Shown: positions 12,888-24,272 of the stretch, piece after piece
Layout: each line of letters opens with the position of its first letter
Numbering within the stretch: position 1 is the stretch's first letter
From: Klebsormidium nitens
Taxonomy: Eukaryota; Streptophyta; Klebsormidiophyceae; Klebsormidiales; Klebsormidiaceae
DNA length: 64,000 bases
Direction: 5' to 3'
Assembly: GCA_000708835.1 (NCBI GenBank)
Contig: DF237236.1
Location: 1-64,000, forward strand
The notes under the pieces: model-generated
Databases searched by the model: none
The model's input: the letters and a program-made list of their open reading frames with translations, nothing else
Told to the model about the DNA's origin: nothing
Program-made: the position numbers and the translations under genes

Positions 12888-15800
12888 ATGTCTGGCAGCA
12901 CCGCCATTGTGCGCAATGCAGTGGTGACGGCCTTCTCTGCATTGACTTCTCACAAATTAGACATTAGGGCAACAGAACAATCGATTCTATCTTCCTCTTG
13001 GACACGGAGGTCCATCAATCTTCAGAGCCTCGCTCTAGTCACAGAAAGGACCAAGGGTATTCGTTGGATCCAAGCAGTGGCCATGAATCAAGATACAGAG
13101 GGCATGCGCAATGCAGTTCAGCAACCAAGGCCTCGTGTTCTTGACAGCCATTTGCACGTGTGGGCATCTGAAGAAGAAGTGAGTGAGCCGTTCATAAGAA
13201 CTGTAGTGACTGCTATGGCTCTTCAATTTGGCACTAGTATCAGCTTTGAATGTAAGCTCCTGTCCTGACACTAGGAACCCAACTTTGAAAACCACCTGCT
13301 CCGCACCCATACCCACCGTAAAACCCCAAGCTAACCCATCCGTTCCAGGTTGATTAGGTTCTTGCGCTCAGAGCTTATTCTTCTTGAATTGAGATTTGTT
13401 TGAGTGCCAGCGACTTTGTACCACCATCTCCACTAAAGGCGTGGAGAAGGCGCTCTGGAACGCCTAGGGCCAACAGCCTGCAATATCTAGATCCTTGTGT
13501 TCTGAGGGAAGGGTTTCCTTCAGATTGTTTCTCCTGGCATGGCAGTACAGAGGAATCCTGCACACAAATTGTAATCTTGGGGCAACCGTGTCTGAGAAAA
13601 CAGTCGGGCCCCTTTTGTATGTTGAGACCGCACTCAGTCCAGCAGGCCTGATGGGGCCCCTGCCAGCTTTCTCACCACCACCACAGCTGTGGGACTAAGT
13701 AGCTTTTGTAGGCATCTCAAAAGAATCCAAAGCTTACTGGCACAAAGAGCCCTAAACCTCGTTCAGCAGAAACTTGATCTGGAACGCAACACTTAGGTGC
13801 GCAGATGAACAGCACTGTAGTGCGTAATAGAAGTCCGCGGAGAACCTGTGCTGACTGCGATTCTTCTTGTTGCTGCATGCAGTCAAAAACCTTCCCGTAC
13901 AACTTGAGTCAGAAGCCGACTATTCCGGGCAACACAGATCTTCTTCTCCAGGTGATCATCAACTTCATGAACTCGTCGCTGCAAGCAAGACTACCTCTCA
14001 ATATAGCCGCAGTCAAGAGTCATCACCATGTCTTCGGTGGTTCGAAATGAGGGCTCGTCTGTACTGATAAGACCAGCTAGACTGTGCTTCAATGTGGCCT
14101 TGCAAATCCAGTAGGCGCAATTCTGCTCCCAGATCGAGCTGCTAGTGCTGTCACTCACCGCACAGAGGAGCCAAAATCCATGGCACCAAATCGATCAGGG
14201 ACTTTTAGAAAGGGGAACTGCGGCCTGGCTTTCTTCTTCCAGCTCAACCATGTCGATCAGGAAGGTTTTCCGCACCTAGGAGTTCCCCGAAAGAAACTAA
14301 TTGCACAAAAGTTCTCTTTGACTGCAGGAGATGGACGTGGCTGGGGTAGATGGAGCGCTCATCGTCCAACCGTTCGATCACAAGTTCGACCACTCTTACG
14401 TCAGCAGGTCTGCTTCTCCTCGTACAATACTCGTTCAAACCGCAGAGTTGCTGCAACGAATCGTTCTTTTGAGCATGTAACGATGTGTGTGTCCACAGAG
14501 CACTTTTGATGATCAACCCCGTCTTTGACGTGCTCAGAAACCGCTCTCCATTTTTCAGCTTGGTCGCTTGGCTCAAACATCTCGGAGCTAGACTTACAAT
14601 TTGCAACGAATGGGACCATCAAGGGCCAGAACGTCCAGCATGTCTGCGATGGAGCACGCCGGGCGACGCCATGCGCAGACCTTGCTTTTCCTGTTGAAAC
14701 GCTGAAAAGAATCTTTGAAGACAAACTGACATTATGTTTTTGAAGCACTGCCCTCACGAAGCATTCGAACAAGTTTGTCTTCTTTGTCAGGGTCTTTCAG
14801 CGCCTGACGATTGCATGCGGAGACCTTGCTTATACTATGTGATTTTGACGAGAATCTTCTGAAGCTAAAAACTGATGTCATCTTTTCGAAGCAGTGCCCT
14901 CAAGAAGCATCCGAACAAGTTTGCCGGCTGTCTCTTAGCAGACCCAACCCCGGGTGGCGGGGGCACTCGAGAACTAGAGCGACTCGTTCAAGAGGTGAGG
15001 GCAAGAGTCCTTGCGTAGACACCTCTCCTAGCTTTTTTAAACCCTCTTCTCGCATAGGATGAACGGTGAAAGCATGTTTTCAAAAGAGGCGCGCTTTGTC
15101 TTCTTGGCGTGCATTGAAGACACACTGTGAAGAGTTTTCAACTGTCAAGAAAGCTTTGGACAAGCACTCTGATCGTGCTATGAAAACATCCAAGTGCTGG
15201 GCATCACCTGCTATGACGATGAGACGCATTTGTCTGAGCGACTCAGCCAGGTCAAGACGGACTGTTTCACGACTGAATTCCAACTCTTCTCTGAGTGACG
15301 CCCTTTCTTCTCAGGATGGCTTCAGCGCAGTTCGTTTCAACCCGTATCTCTGGCCGGCAGGAGAACAGGTAAGCTCTCGACCAGCTGCGTTGTCGGGCAG
15401 AGCTTTGCAGGTCTCTATCTTTGTTCTGCAAAGAGATGTTTACTTAAACACGTTGCTCAAATGCTCACGGGTCGCCGTTGCTGCTTCTGGTATCCACGAA
15501 ACGTTTTACGTACGCTAACTTTGAGGAGCAGAATGAAGCCTCTCGTTCTCTTGTACAGATGACGAACGATATTGGGCGAGCCATGTTTGCAAAAGCCGGC
15601 CAGCTAGGGGCTCCAGTGGGGTTCATGTGTTTCAAGGTGATTCTGCTTTGTTCCTTGTTGACGCCCCCTCTAATGACGTCGTCCTCTATGTCAGAGGTTT
15701 CTCAGTTTTGCCGCTACTTCGAATCGCATCTGCTGGGTCTGAGTCGAGATGCCAAATTTGGACGGCCCCCGGTTCGGACAGCGTGAGGTGTAAAGACATA

Positions 15801-17867
15801 ACTTACGACGTCCTCAGCTAAGTTGAAGGATTCCAGGTGCTTGGTCCATTCTGATTCGGGATAAGATAAGCTGAAACGAAGTGATTTGAGGCAACTGAGA
15901 CACACGCTAGCTCGAGGATGTAGCGCACGCAGAGGGCGCGCATTATCCTGGCGGGACATTAGAAAAGTTCACCAAAATTTCATGTTGCCTTTCTTTGTAG
16001 CCGACACGTCTCGTTTTGAAGCGCTTTGTAGACTCTTATATGACCTCACGAGTACCCTTGCATACGCATCGAAGAGCAAGTTCTGATTGGGGAGGCGTTT
16101 GCAATCTGCAACGGTCGGCACACCACCCCCCGGGTTACGAGCAGCTAAACGCCCAGTTCCTTATCGGCGGCGCAGCCAAATCCCAGTTCCTTATCAGAAA
16201 TAAGCAGATGGTCAACTCTGGCTGCGTGAGATTGGACTTTAACACTCTTTGCTCTTCATAAAATCGACGTTTACAAAGAGGTCAGCTATATCTGCCCGAA
16301 GCAATCGGCCCTTTTTCCTTTTTCGACGCCATAGACGTGACTTTAAGATTGTATGTACCGCAGGGGTTGCATCTTCACATCGACGACATTGAGGCATTGT
16401 GTAGGGACTTCCCAGAGACGAAAGTTTTGCTGGACCACTTCGCATTTACCAACCCTCAAAGGTGAGGACGCCGTAATCAGTCGATTGCTGAAGCTCCCCA
16501 CACTAGAGTTGGGTCGCTTTGTCCGGAGTGACCCTTAGCCCTCAAGTCACCCATCCCGATCTTGGCCCATGATACTCAATGCGTGCCTCATAATTCTTGA
16601 AATGATATAAGAACGTCATCGGTCCCGGCCGTGTTCTATTTTCCGCACCTGTAGCGCGGCTGCAATGCCTACCCAGGTTTTCAATCAGGTGATCGATGCG
16701 ATTTAGCGTAGCACATCGCGGCCTGCTGCACTGGCGTTGTTCTGATCTTGTGGATGCCTGTCCTTGGCAGGTCGGAGCAGGAAACCACGATGTGGGACCG
16801 GCTCTTGACCCTGTCGCAATATCCCCAGGTAACTTTTTGCTTCGGTGCGGTAGCGAAACCGTGGCGCTTTACCCCTGATGCCTGCAAACCAGAGACTCGT
16901 TGGTGTCAGCCGTCTCACATCAACAGCTTTAGCGAAGCCGGGTTGTACGGCGGACTCTGGTACAACCAAAACCTCTCTGTCAAGGTTCAACGACTCGACA
17001 GCAGGTTTCTCAGTTGTAACACAGATTCGGTACAGGAACTACAACCAGATCAAAAGTGACAAGATGAAGCTGAAAGCAAGCTTCCAACAGTACGGTTTAA
17101 CATATAGTGCTTGTTTCCCTGCCGTCGAGCTGTCCCGATAGTCTATTTCTTGCCTAAACGTTATTTCGACGGTACGTTTTGATTCAGGTGTATGTCAAAC
17201 TGAGCGCCTTCTTCCGCGTTTCCAAAGAGGAGTTCCCGTACCGAGACACGGTCCCCATGATCCGCCAGCTGGCGGACGCGTTTGGCGCCAGGCGGCTCTT
17301 GTGGGGAAGGTGAGTCTCTTCACCCTACTCTCTTTCGCATTTGAAGTGGTTGGTGTTGCCCACTGACCTTGTGCGGTGTATGGGTCTGGAGGAGCGCCGG
17401 TTTCGTAACGTCTTAAAAAAGCTACCACGTAACAAGTATCCGGTCCCTTTGGCGGGTACCACTGCCTTCTGAATCAAGTCAAGGACGCTCATAAGCAAGA
17501 TGGCCGTCAAATATTTGCATGCGGGACGACGAAAAGTACGTCCTCTGCGGCACAGTCGGACCTGTGTTGCGCGTACTCTACGGAACGAGACAGGTTGCTG
17601 TTCAGTGTGCCTTGCATGAGATCCTTTTTTATGAATGACTGATGCGCATTGAACGTTGCTTTGGACTGAAGACAACAAAGGGTTCTGCATGCGAAACACA
17701 CCGATATTTTCCTTTTTTGCAGCGACTTTCCGTACGTGACGCAGCAGTGCGGCTACACAAAGAACTGGCAGATTCTAGATGAAACGGACGTGTTGAATGC
17801 GGAAGGGCTAGAGCTGGTAAGAGGCGAAGCGCTCGCAGCGCTCTTTCCAAGCAAATGGCAACGGTGA
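12888..17867 (+). CDS. Amidohydrolase-2 family metal-dependent hydrolase
   Basis: Ten in-phase exons: 12888-13178, 13883-13951, 14328-14407, 14895-14994, 15315-15368, 15559-15636, 16364-16461, 16771-16828, 17188-17309, 17723-17867; 364 residues. Family hallmarks are present: the metal-binding HxH (DSHLHVW, His88 and His90), a histidine-rich QPFDHKFDHS strand (about 134-143), the conserved LLDHFAF (His249) and WGSDFPYV with the catalytic Asp318. This is a TIM-barrel hydrolase of the amidohydrolase/decarboxylase superfamily, like plant and bacterial dicarboxylate-lactone hydrolases; the substrate is unknown. About 80 residues rich in Ser, Thr, Arg and Ala precede the barrel and look like an organellar transit peptide (inference). 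The last exon appears to read through a GTAAGA to a short tail ending at TGA 17865-17867. A decayed copy of the exon-4 acceptor lies in intron 3. Confidence 0.88.
14675..14930 (+). repeat. Tandem duplicate of amidohydrolase exon-4 acceptor
   Basis: The real intron-exon edge is at 14894/14895. A copy of about 60-100 nt, covering the intron tail and the first exon bases, has its edge at 14748, 146 bp upstream. The exon parts are nearly identical (TGCCCTCAAGAAGCATCCG against TGCCCTCACGAAGCATTCG). In the copy the acceptor AG has become AC, so it should be silent. Confidence 0.85.
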
Positions 17868-18867
17868 CGCTTGTTGGCGCTCTGTCCAACGCGCAGTGTT
17901 TTGCGGGCGGCTCACCTGCTCGCTCTTGACGAGCCCAACGAGCGGATATACCAGGTTGCTTAGTCAAGTAAATCGAGGAGCAATCTGGCAAAGACAGACC
18001 CATGTTTGCAGCTTGCGAGGGATCCAACTAGCACTGAAGCGGAACATTGCCACAGCTTGCATGACCACGCCCTGCAGCCGACTACATGCATGCTGAGTTT
18101 GTGCAGCTACACATTCGCGACGACTTTATGACGTGCAATGCTCATGTTTCCCGTTGTGCACCAGCGCACTTACAGGTGCTCGATTTGAGGAGAATCAAAA
18201 CGTTGGCGCAGAATTAGTCATATTGCACAATCGTCGAATTTGTGCAACTTTTCCATTGAAAATGTTCATGCCTACTCACTGTGCCTCCAGAGAGCAGCTA
18301 GGGCCGCAAACATAATAGTGAGCTATAGGGATGACGTGATCGCGCTGTGAATTTGTAGTTTTCCATGCCAGCTCGAACTCATAAGCGGTCGGTTGGACAG
18401 CGTGCAGCGCGCGCCAGGTGACTCTGCGTCATGGCTACAGTGGCCTGCATTGCCTAACCCCGCAAGCAGACAGCCAGCCGACAGGCACGCAAACTTCTTT
18501 ACAATCTATGCACAGTGAGAATCTTGAAATGATCAGCTACATAGCCTGGCTTATGTGATGCATGCAACATGCAACTGCACGATAGTGACAGCATGCCTCC
18601 AGGTTTTAAACAATATGTATTGGAGGTCAAATCCATTCAACGACAGTCTTCAAAGTTGTCTTTCGCTGTTGCTTCCTCGGCCTCTCTGTTCGAAGCATGT
18701 TGCTTCCAAGTTTCCCTAATATGGGCTGCTAATCTGGACCCTTCACCACAATTGTTCCACTTACCCTTAATATACAACATTATAAACCCGGCAGCTCCCT
18801 TAATCAGCTGAAACTTAAAACCAGCCCGTTGCACATTTCCACCTTGCCAAATGCGCCCCCCCCCTTA
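17868..18867. other. Intergenic region, convergent 3' ends
   Basis: About 1 kb between the amidohydrolase stop and the cohesin-gene stop. I see no exon or RNA gene. It should hold the 3' untranslated regions of both genes. Confidence 0.5.
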
Positions 18868-21800
18868 TCAAAACGCCGCCGCCATAAGATGCGGCGTCGG
18901 CTTCAAATCCACGTTCCCATACGGCTCCTCCTGCTTCACATCAATGTAGTTGCTCGTCTTCAAAACCAGCACTTCAAAGAACATCTTGGCCGCCGTCTTC
19001 CTCCCGTACCCCTCCAACAGCCCCTCCAGCGGAACGCTCTTCTTCTCCCCCCCTTCCCGGAACACTTGCTGCAGCCTATTGGCGACCCCCCTAGTGCGGA
19101 CCGACCAGCCCTTGACCCCCCCGGCAGCGGCAACATCTTCTGACGGAGTATCCCCCTCTGCCACCTCGCTCGCTTCCTCGGTCGTTTTACCGGTGAGCAA
19201 ATCCTCCAAACCGGGATAACCCGCAGCCTGCTTTTCCTTGTTGACATTCTCCCCGGGTAGGTACGGCGCGGTGTCGTCCCAGTTTCCGTCGGGCATCGTG
19301 TGGTCGTAGTGATCGTCCGTAGGGACGTAGTCGTCGGTCATGGGGAAGTCGTCGTGGAGCGTGGCCGGAATTCCGTTCTCCTTGGGGGACGGCTCGGGGG
19401 GGGCCTGATCAGTTTCTGCCGGAGCCTCCGCATCTGTAGATGGAGTAAGAACCGTTTGTTGGGCGACTGCGCAGTATTGTGAGTTGAGCAGAGTTTACCA
19501 CACCTTCTTACTGCCCTTCTGGTGCCCTTGAGTGGAGTACAAGTAGCCTGGGCAGCCTTTGTTGGCATTGAATGGTCAGAAGGAAGGATGAAAACAGGCC
19601 GTCAATTGCCGATTGGTGCGCTGAATTGGCTGTCTTTGTCGCCTCAAGTCTGCTGAAAGCTCTCCTCGTCTTTTAAGACAACAACACGATTCGAAACGAG
19701 CGACGTCAAAATGAATGTTGAACGTCTACGACTGTGGCGTCCCAACGAGAAACAAAAACACATCAAACGTCCTAGCCGTAGAAAACTGTTGACCGATTCT
19801 AGACAACGGCTTGCACAAGCTCACCTTTCTCCTCCTCGCCCTTGTTCTCTTCCGCCCCCTTTGCTTCCTCTTCGTCCCTCGCTTGTTCCTTCCTCGCTGC
19901 CTCCTCAGCTTTCGCCTTATCATCTGCTGCGCGCCGCTCCTCCGCCTCATTGGTTAGCGGCAGGAAATCGGGTTTGCCCTTAACCAGCATCCCGCGGACC
20001 ACGGCCTGCAGCTCCAGACCCAGCCCACTGACAGCTGGCATCCGCATAAGCGCCTCCAGACCGGCCTGCAAGAACACCAGGGTGCAAAGTAGGTTTCAGG
20101 AGACTTTGCGCAAAATGCAAATTGATGAGGTGTGTTTTTGGAAAAGTACGAAGCAGGTGAGCTTGCTTCGCTTCGTTCGTCCAAAATGAGGTTAGAAGAG
20201 GTTCTCTTGGTGTGGCCTGGATTAGGGGCGGGTTTCGAGCTAGACTGATGACGACGGTACGAAGGTAAACCAGAAAACGGGGCAGGTGTACGTACGAAGG
20301 GCGGCCTGTACACCTAAAGATAGCACGAAGCTTCTAAGATGGAACGGGAAGAAAGTGACGAGGAAGAGAAGGATTGTGCAAAACATCAAAGGCTGTCGCC
20401 CCAAAGCTGTCAAAATGGTCTAACACTGTCGTGTAGAAAGCTCACGCGACTTCACAAAGCTCCTGAACAGTTTAATAATGTGCTGCAGTTAGATAATGTG
20501 CTGCAAAAGCAGGTCTGCCTATCCAGTCAGCTGGTCTCCATAACCTTCAACTATGATCCAAAGCGCAACGAAGAATTGAAGCCCCCTCGAGCAGAGTTTA
20601 AAGTCTCATAGTTGCCAAAAAGACTGCAAGCTGGGTTCGACATGCATGGCTTGCGTTTTTGACCATGACCCAAAACGTGTCAGCCAATCCGATTACCAAT
20701 CCAGAACCCCATGATTGCTACTAATGCAAAATTCCGCAATTGCCACAAACCTGAACCGCATAACCCACCTGCGTGCTGGCCTGCAGCCGGATTTGGCGTC
20801 CCGTGTGCGGCGCCCGCTTCCTCGGCCGCACCAAATCTCCCGGGTTCTTGATCCTCCTATCCATCTCCGCTCCCGGAATAACCGTCTCCTGGTCGAACAC
20901 TACTCTATCCACCTTCCTCCTCTTGGGGGTACGTTTTGTCTGCGTGACGTCCCCCCCCGCCGCGGGGGTCGCCAAATCTTCCCCAATTGGGGTGGGGAGC
21001 ATTGCGTCCCCGTTCAGAAGGAGGTCTAGAGAGTCGCGGCCCTGGGCCGGCTTTGGCTGCGTGTCGAAATCGGGTAGGGGGGCCTCGGCGTCCGCGCTGA
21101 GCGGTACGGTGTCGTCGTCCTTGTCCATGGGGGTGGGGGCGAGGGGGGTGTCGAGAGCCGGGAAAAGATCTTGATCCTGCCGATTACAAAACAAGAGGTC
21201 AGGCAGCGAAGCAGATGCCAGTGCCTTTTTTCGGGGGGCCTCGAATTGTCAGTACGCAAGGTAATGTCAATCGCATTGCCTCAAATAGTGTTTGCAGAGT
21301 ACTATCTTCCATAACTTCCGAGCATATTCAGCCAAACACCTGCGCCTCACCTCTGCCAAGCTACTCAAAGAAACGCCCTTCTTCTGAAAAACAGAAGCTG
21401 CCAGTCCCTCGCTCAGCCTCGAACTCCGCAGATTCTGAACCCCTGACTAGATGCCCCATCTGACACCCCAGGCAGAAATCCAATGGACAAGCACAGATTG
21501 GCAAGGAGTGTACAAACTTTCTGCTAGAATCAGCTAAAGTAATTGGAGCACGCCTGCTGTCCGCTTAGTGCCTCACCTCTTGAGCCCCTTCTCCTGTCGG
21601 AGCGCTCCGCATCTTCTCTGGATCCATGTCCATGGGTTCAAAGAACCCCGCGTCATCCTCGAAGCGCTCTGCGAATGGGTCTTCTGCGGGGGTCGCCACG
21701 GACCGGTTGACCTCAACAGACCTGGGGGTGGCTGCATTCGGGAGGAGGATCGGATTGCATCAGTGGTGAACATAAACAAATTGCGCATAAGTGGGCATTA

Positions 21801-23264
21801 TCTTCTGCACCAATGCTCGAATCCCATGATTTGATTGTTCAAGGGATCAGCATATGTCAGGGGTGTTAAACGGAAGTGGCCCATGCTCTGCCTTCTGGTA
21901 GCTGCATCAACAAAACCTGGAGTTGCTCTCTGCTCTGGCTGATACAAGGAGTCCGAGTGTTTACCAAGAATGCTCCTAGAGTGATCGCCAGAATCTTTGT
22001 GCCTCAGATCCTTGCAATGACTAGAACCGTTAAGCTCATCAACTTCTTGAGTCAGCCAACTCTGGTAACGTCCACCAAAACCGATTCCGGCCCTCCCAGG
22101 ATTGCTTGAGTCCACTAAAAGATTCCAACAGCTGGGCATTGAGTTTCTGAACTCTTCAAAGATGACAGGTGGCTGAGACAAGGGGTAAACTTTCCGAAGG
22201 TGCAAATCGCGTGAATTGACTCAGCAAAAGGAGCTAAGTGCAATGGAAACAGACGTTGCTGGTACTCATTAGTTGCCAAATCATCCAGCGCACAAACACT
22301 GGCAGAATCATATTGCATGCTCAAGAAGGATGGGTAAGGGAGAAGCATGTGACCCAGAGAGGTAGACATTTGCAAAGAGGAGAATCTAACGGTGAGGCTT
22401 GCAGGGCAGACACTCAAAGAAGCACACCAGTAAGACCAAGAACAAACAAAGAGCCAGCGCATGCCACAGCTGGGAGGGGTGATTCCTGTATTCTTGCGCC
22501 AGGCAATCATATGCCATGCAGAAAATGTCAGACAAATTTACCAAGGAGCATCTCAGCCCCCATCAAGACATTACCCTCCTGAGAAATCTCAAAAGCAGCC
22601 CAAGCACACCAAAGCAGCCCACCGGCATTCAACAGCCTGTTATGCCCTCAAAGCCCCCACTCACAAACAAAAGCACACAGGAGAAGCAAGCCCAAACACA
22701 GTGTATAGGAACGAAATACTCACCGTCAAACGGCCCAGCGAAGTCAAGATCGTCGACAGGTGGCAGCTCCTCGTCATTGAAATCGGTAAACGGGTTATCC
22801 AAAGGCTTGTCCACAATTGTAATGTCCTCCGGTCTGGACACATTCTTGTTCTGGTTCTTTCTGGAGAGCAGCGGCGTCGCGTAGATTTCGCTGAACGCCT
22901 CCAGGTCTGGCAGCACGTACTGGTCAGGCAGCGTGACGTCCTCATACCTCGCAACCGCCTGCTCCTTTGGCAGGTCGACGTTCCCCTTCTTATATGCCTG
23001 CTTCAGCTTATCCAGGGCAGTCTCGCAGTTCTCATACAGGTAATTCACCTTGCGGTTGAAGATCCTAGTGATCCCCAGCAGCAGATGACCGGACAGTCTG
23101 AGCGCGAGAACTTTTTGGAGGTCTGCGCTCAGGATGGCCTCCACGGAGACCGTAATATCGGTCTCGAGGACTTGGTTCTTCCGCAATTTGCGGTCCAAGT
23201 GGGCGGCGATCCATATTGTGCCCAGGGGCCCCTTACGGGCGAGGATGTCATGCGAGTAAAACAT
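18868..23264 (-). CDS. RAD21: Cohesin kleisin subunit RAD21/SCC1
   Basis: Five in-phase exons: 23264-22724, 21731-21577, 21176-20769, 20065-19825, 19433-18868; 636 residues. The N-terminus (MFYSHDILARKGPLGTIW) and the following helix-rich 100 residues are the SMC3-binding domain of kleisins. A conserved mid-region (VVFDQETVIPG, then DLVRPRKRAPH, about residues 315-355) corresponds to the SCC3/SA-binding segment. The last 56 residues (about 581-636, with AAKMFFEVLVLKTSNYIDV) form the winged helix that binds the SMC1 head. It closes the cohesin ring that holds sister chromatids and is cut by separase at anaphase in known systems. The middle (233-450) is acidic and low in complexity, as usual. 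The start is the ATG of MFYSH; kleisins begin exactly there. The gene is divergent from the lipase across about 1 kb. Confidence 0.93.
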
Positions 23265-24272
23265 CGCGACTGCCCACTGAGCTTTTTTGATTCGTTGCGC
23301 TCCTATTGAACGGACGAGATACAAAATGCACCGCCCACTTAACCTGTCTTATTATGTGGCTGGACTCCTTGTGTGCACAGGCTTCTGCCAACAATCAACG
23401 GCGTCGCATGCAGAGCTCAAGGGGGAAAGCAAACTTCCAAACTAGGACGACAGCCGTACTAAGGAAAAAGAAACAATGGCGTCTGCTCTAACACTACGAG
23501 CGCACCTGTGCGACAAACATTACGTACCTAGGTAGAAGCCCTGAATTCTTTGCTCAATGCTGACATGCGCTACAAGAGCCTGGTCAAGCCCACGTCAAAG
23601 CTTTGCATGTGCTGGTCGACGGGAAGAATGTTTGAACAGGAGAGCTTTTCAAAGTTTCGCGCCTGTTTATATGCATTTTCAGGGGGGTAGAAGGCATGGG
23701 TACGGACGGCCCCCTATTTTACGCAAAGGGGGATTGCAAACTTACGCGCTCATGCGCGTAGTACATCTGCAAGCCATCGCGCGGCCGCCGCCTCCCCAAG
23801 GCGGTCGCGCGCGCCGGTGGCCGCCGCAGAGGTCTTGCATGGTGGCACAGGCCGATTACCTACACTGACAGCCTGCATGAGGCTACAGGCTAGAGGAAAT
23901 TGAATTGCAGGAAGCATTTTGTTGGAAAGGCAAAAGGTGGAAGCCCTTCGTTGGCTACCTATGCATCAGGGTGAAAGGCGGGCCAGCCTGTTCATCATCA
24001 TTCAGGGCACAGACCTGGATGCGCCGCGGGCTAATCAACTTAGTATGTGTCAGCTGAGTGCATGCAGCAAGCCCTGAAGCCACGTGAAATCCATAGAAAG
24101 GGGCCACCATACATTCGAGATCATTTCACGGGTCGCTCAAGGGGGGACCACTGCAATTCCTCTGGTGGTTCCCCCCATCAGCATCAGATGCCAGAGCAAC
24201 AAACGAAAGTTTAGGTCCCGGTGCCTGGGGTTGCTCGCTCGATCCAGACTCTTCATTCTGAAAGCTCTCACA
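23265..24272. promoter_or_regulatory. Divergent promoter region, cohesin gene / lipase gene
   Basis: About 1 kb between the divergent ATGs of the cohesin gene and the lipase gene. It contains a GC-rich stretch at about 23780-23830 and a short hairpin at 24141-24176 close to the lipase start. No coding exon is recognised. Confidence 0.45.
24141..24176 (+). promoter_or_regulatory. Short hairpin in the lipase leader
   Basis: GGGGGGACCACT at 24141-24152 can pair with GGTGGTTCCCCCC at 24164-24176 across an 11-nt loop. It lies about 100 nt before the proposed lipase ATG, so it is probably in the leader or core promoter. A regulatory role is speculative. Confidence 0.4.

Noticed and set aside
17819-17824. 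GTAAGA after GAGCTG in the last amidohydrolase exon, considered as a donor
   Set aside because: Reading through gives a typical short C-terminal tail (ALFPSKWQR) and a stop within 48 nt, and no fitting downstream exon was found.
23775-23832. GC-rich self-complementary stretch in the cohesin/lipase spacer
   Set aside because: The pairing is short and broken and is expected for such composition. I do not call it a feature.
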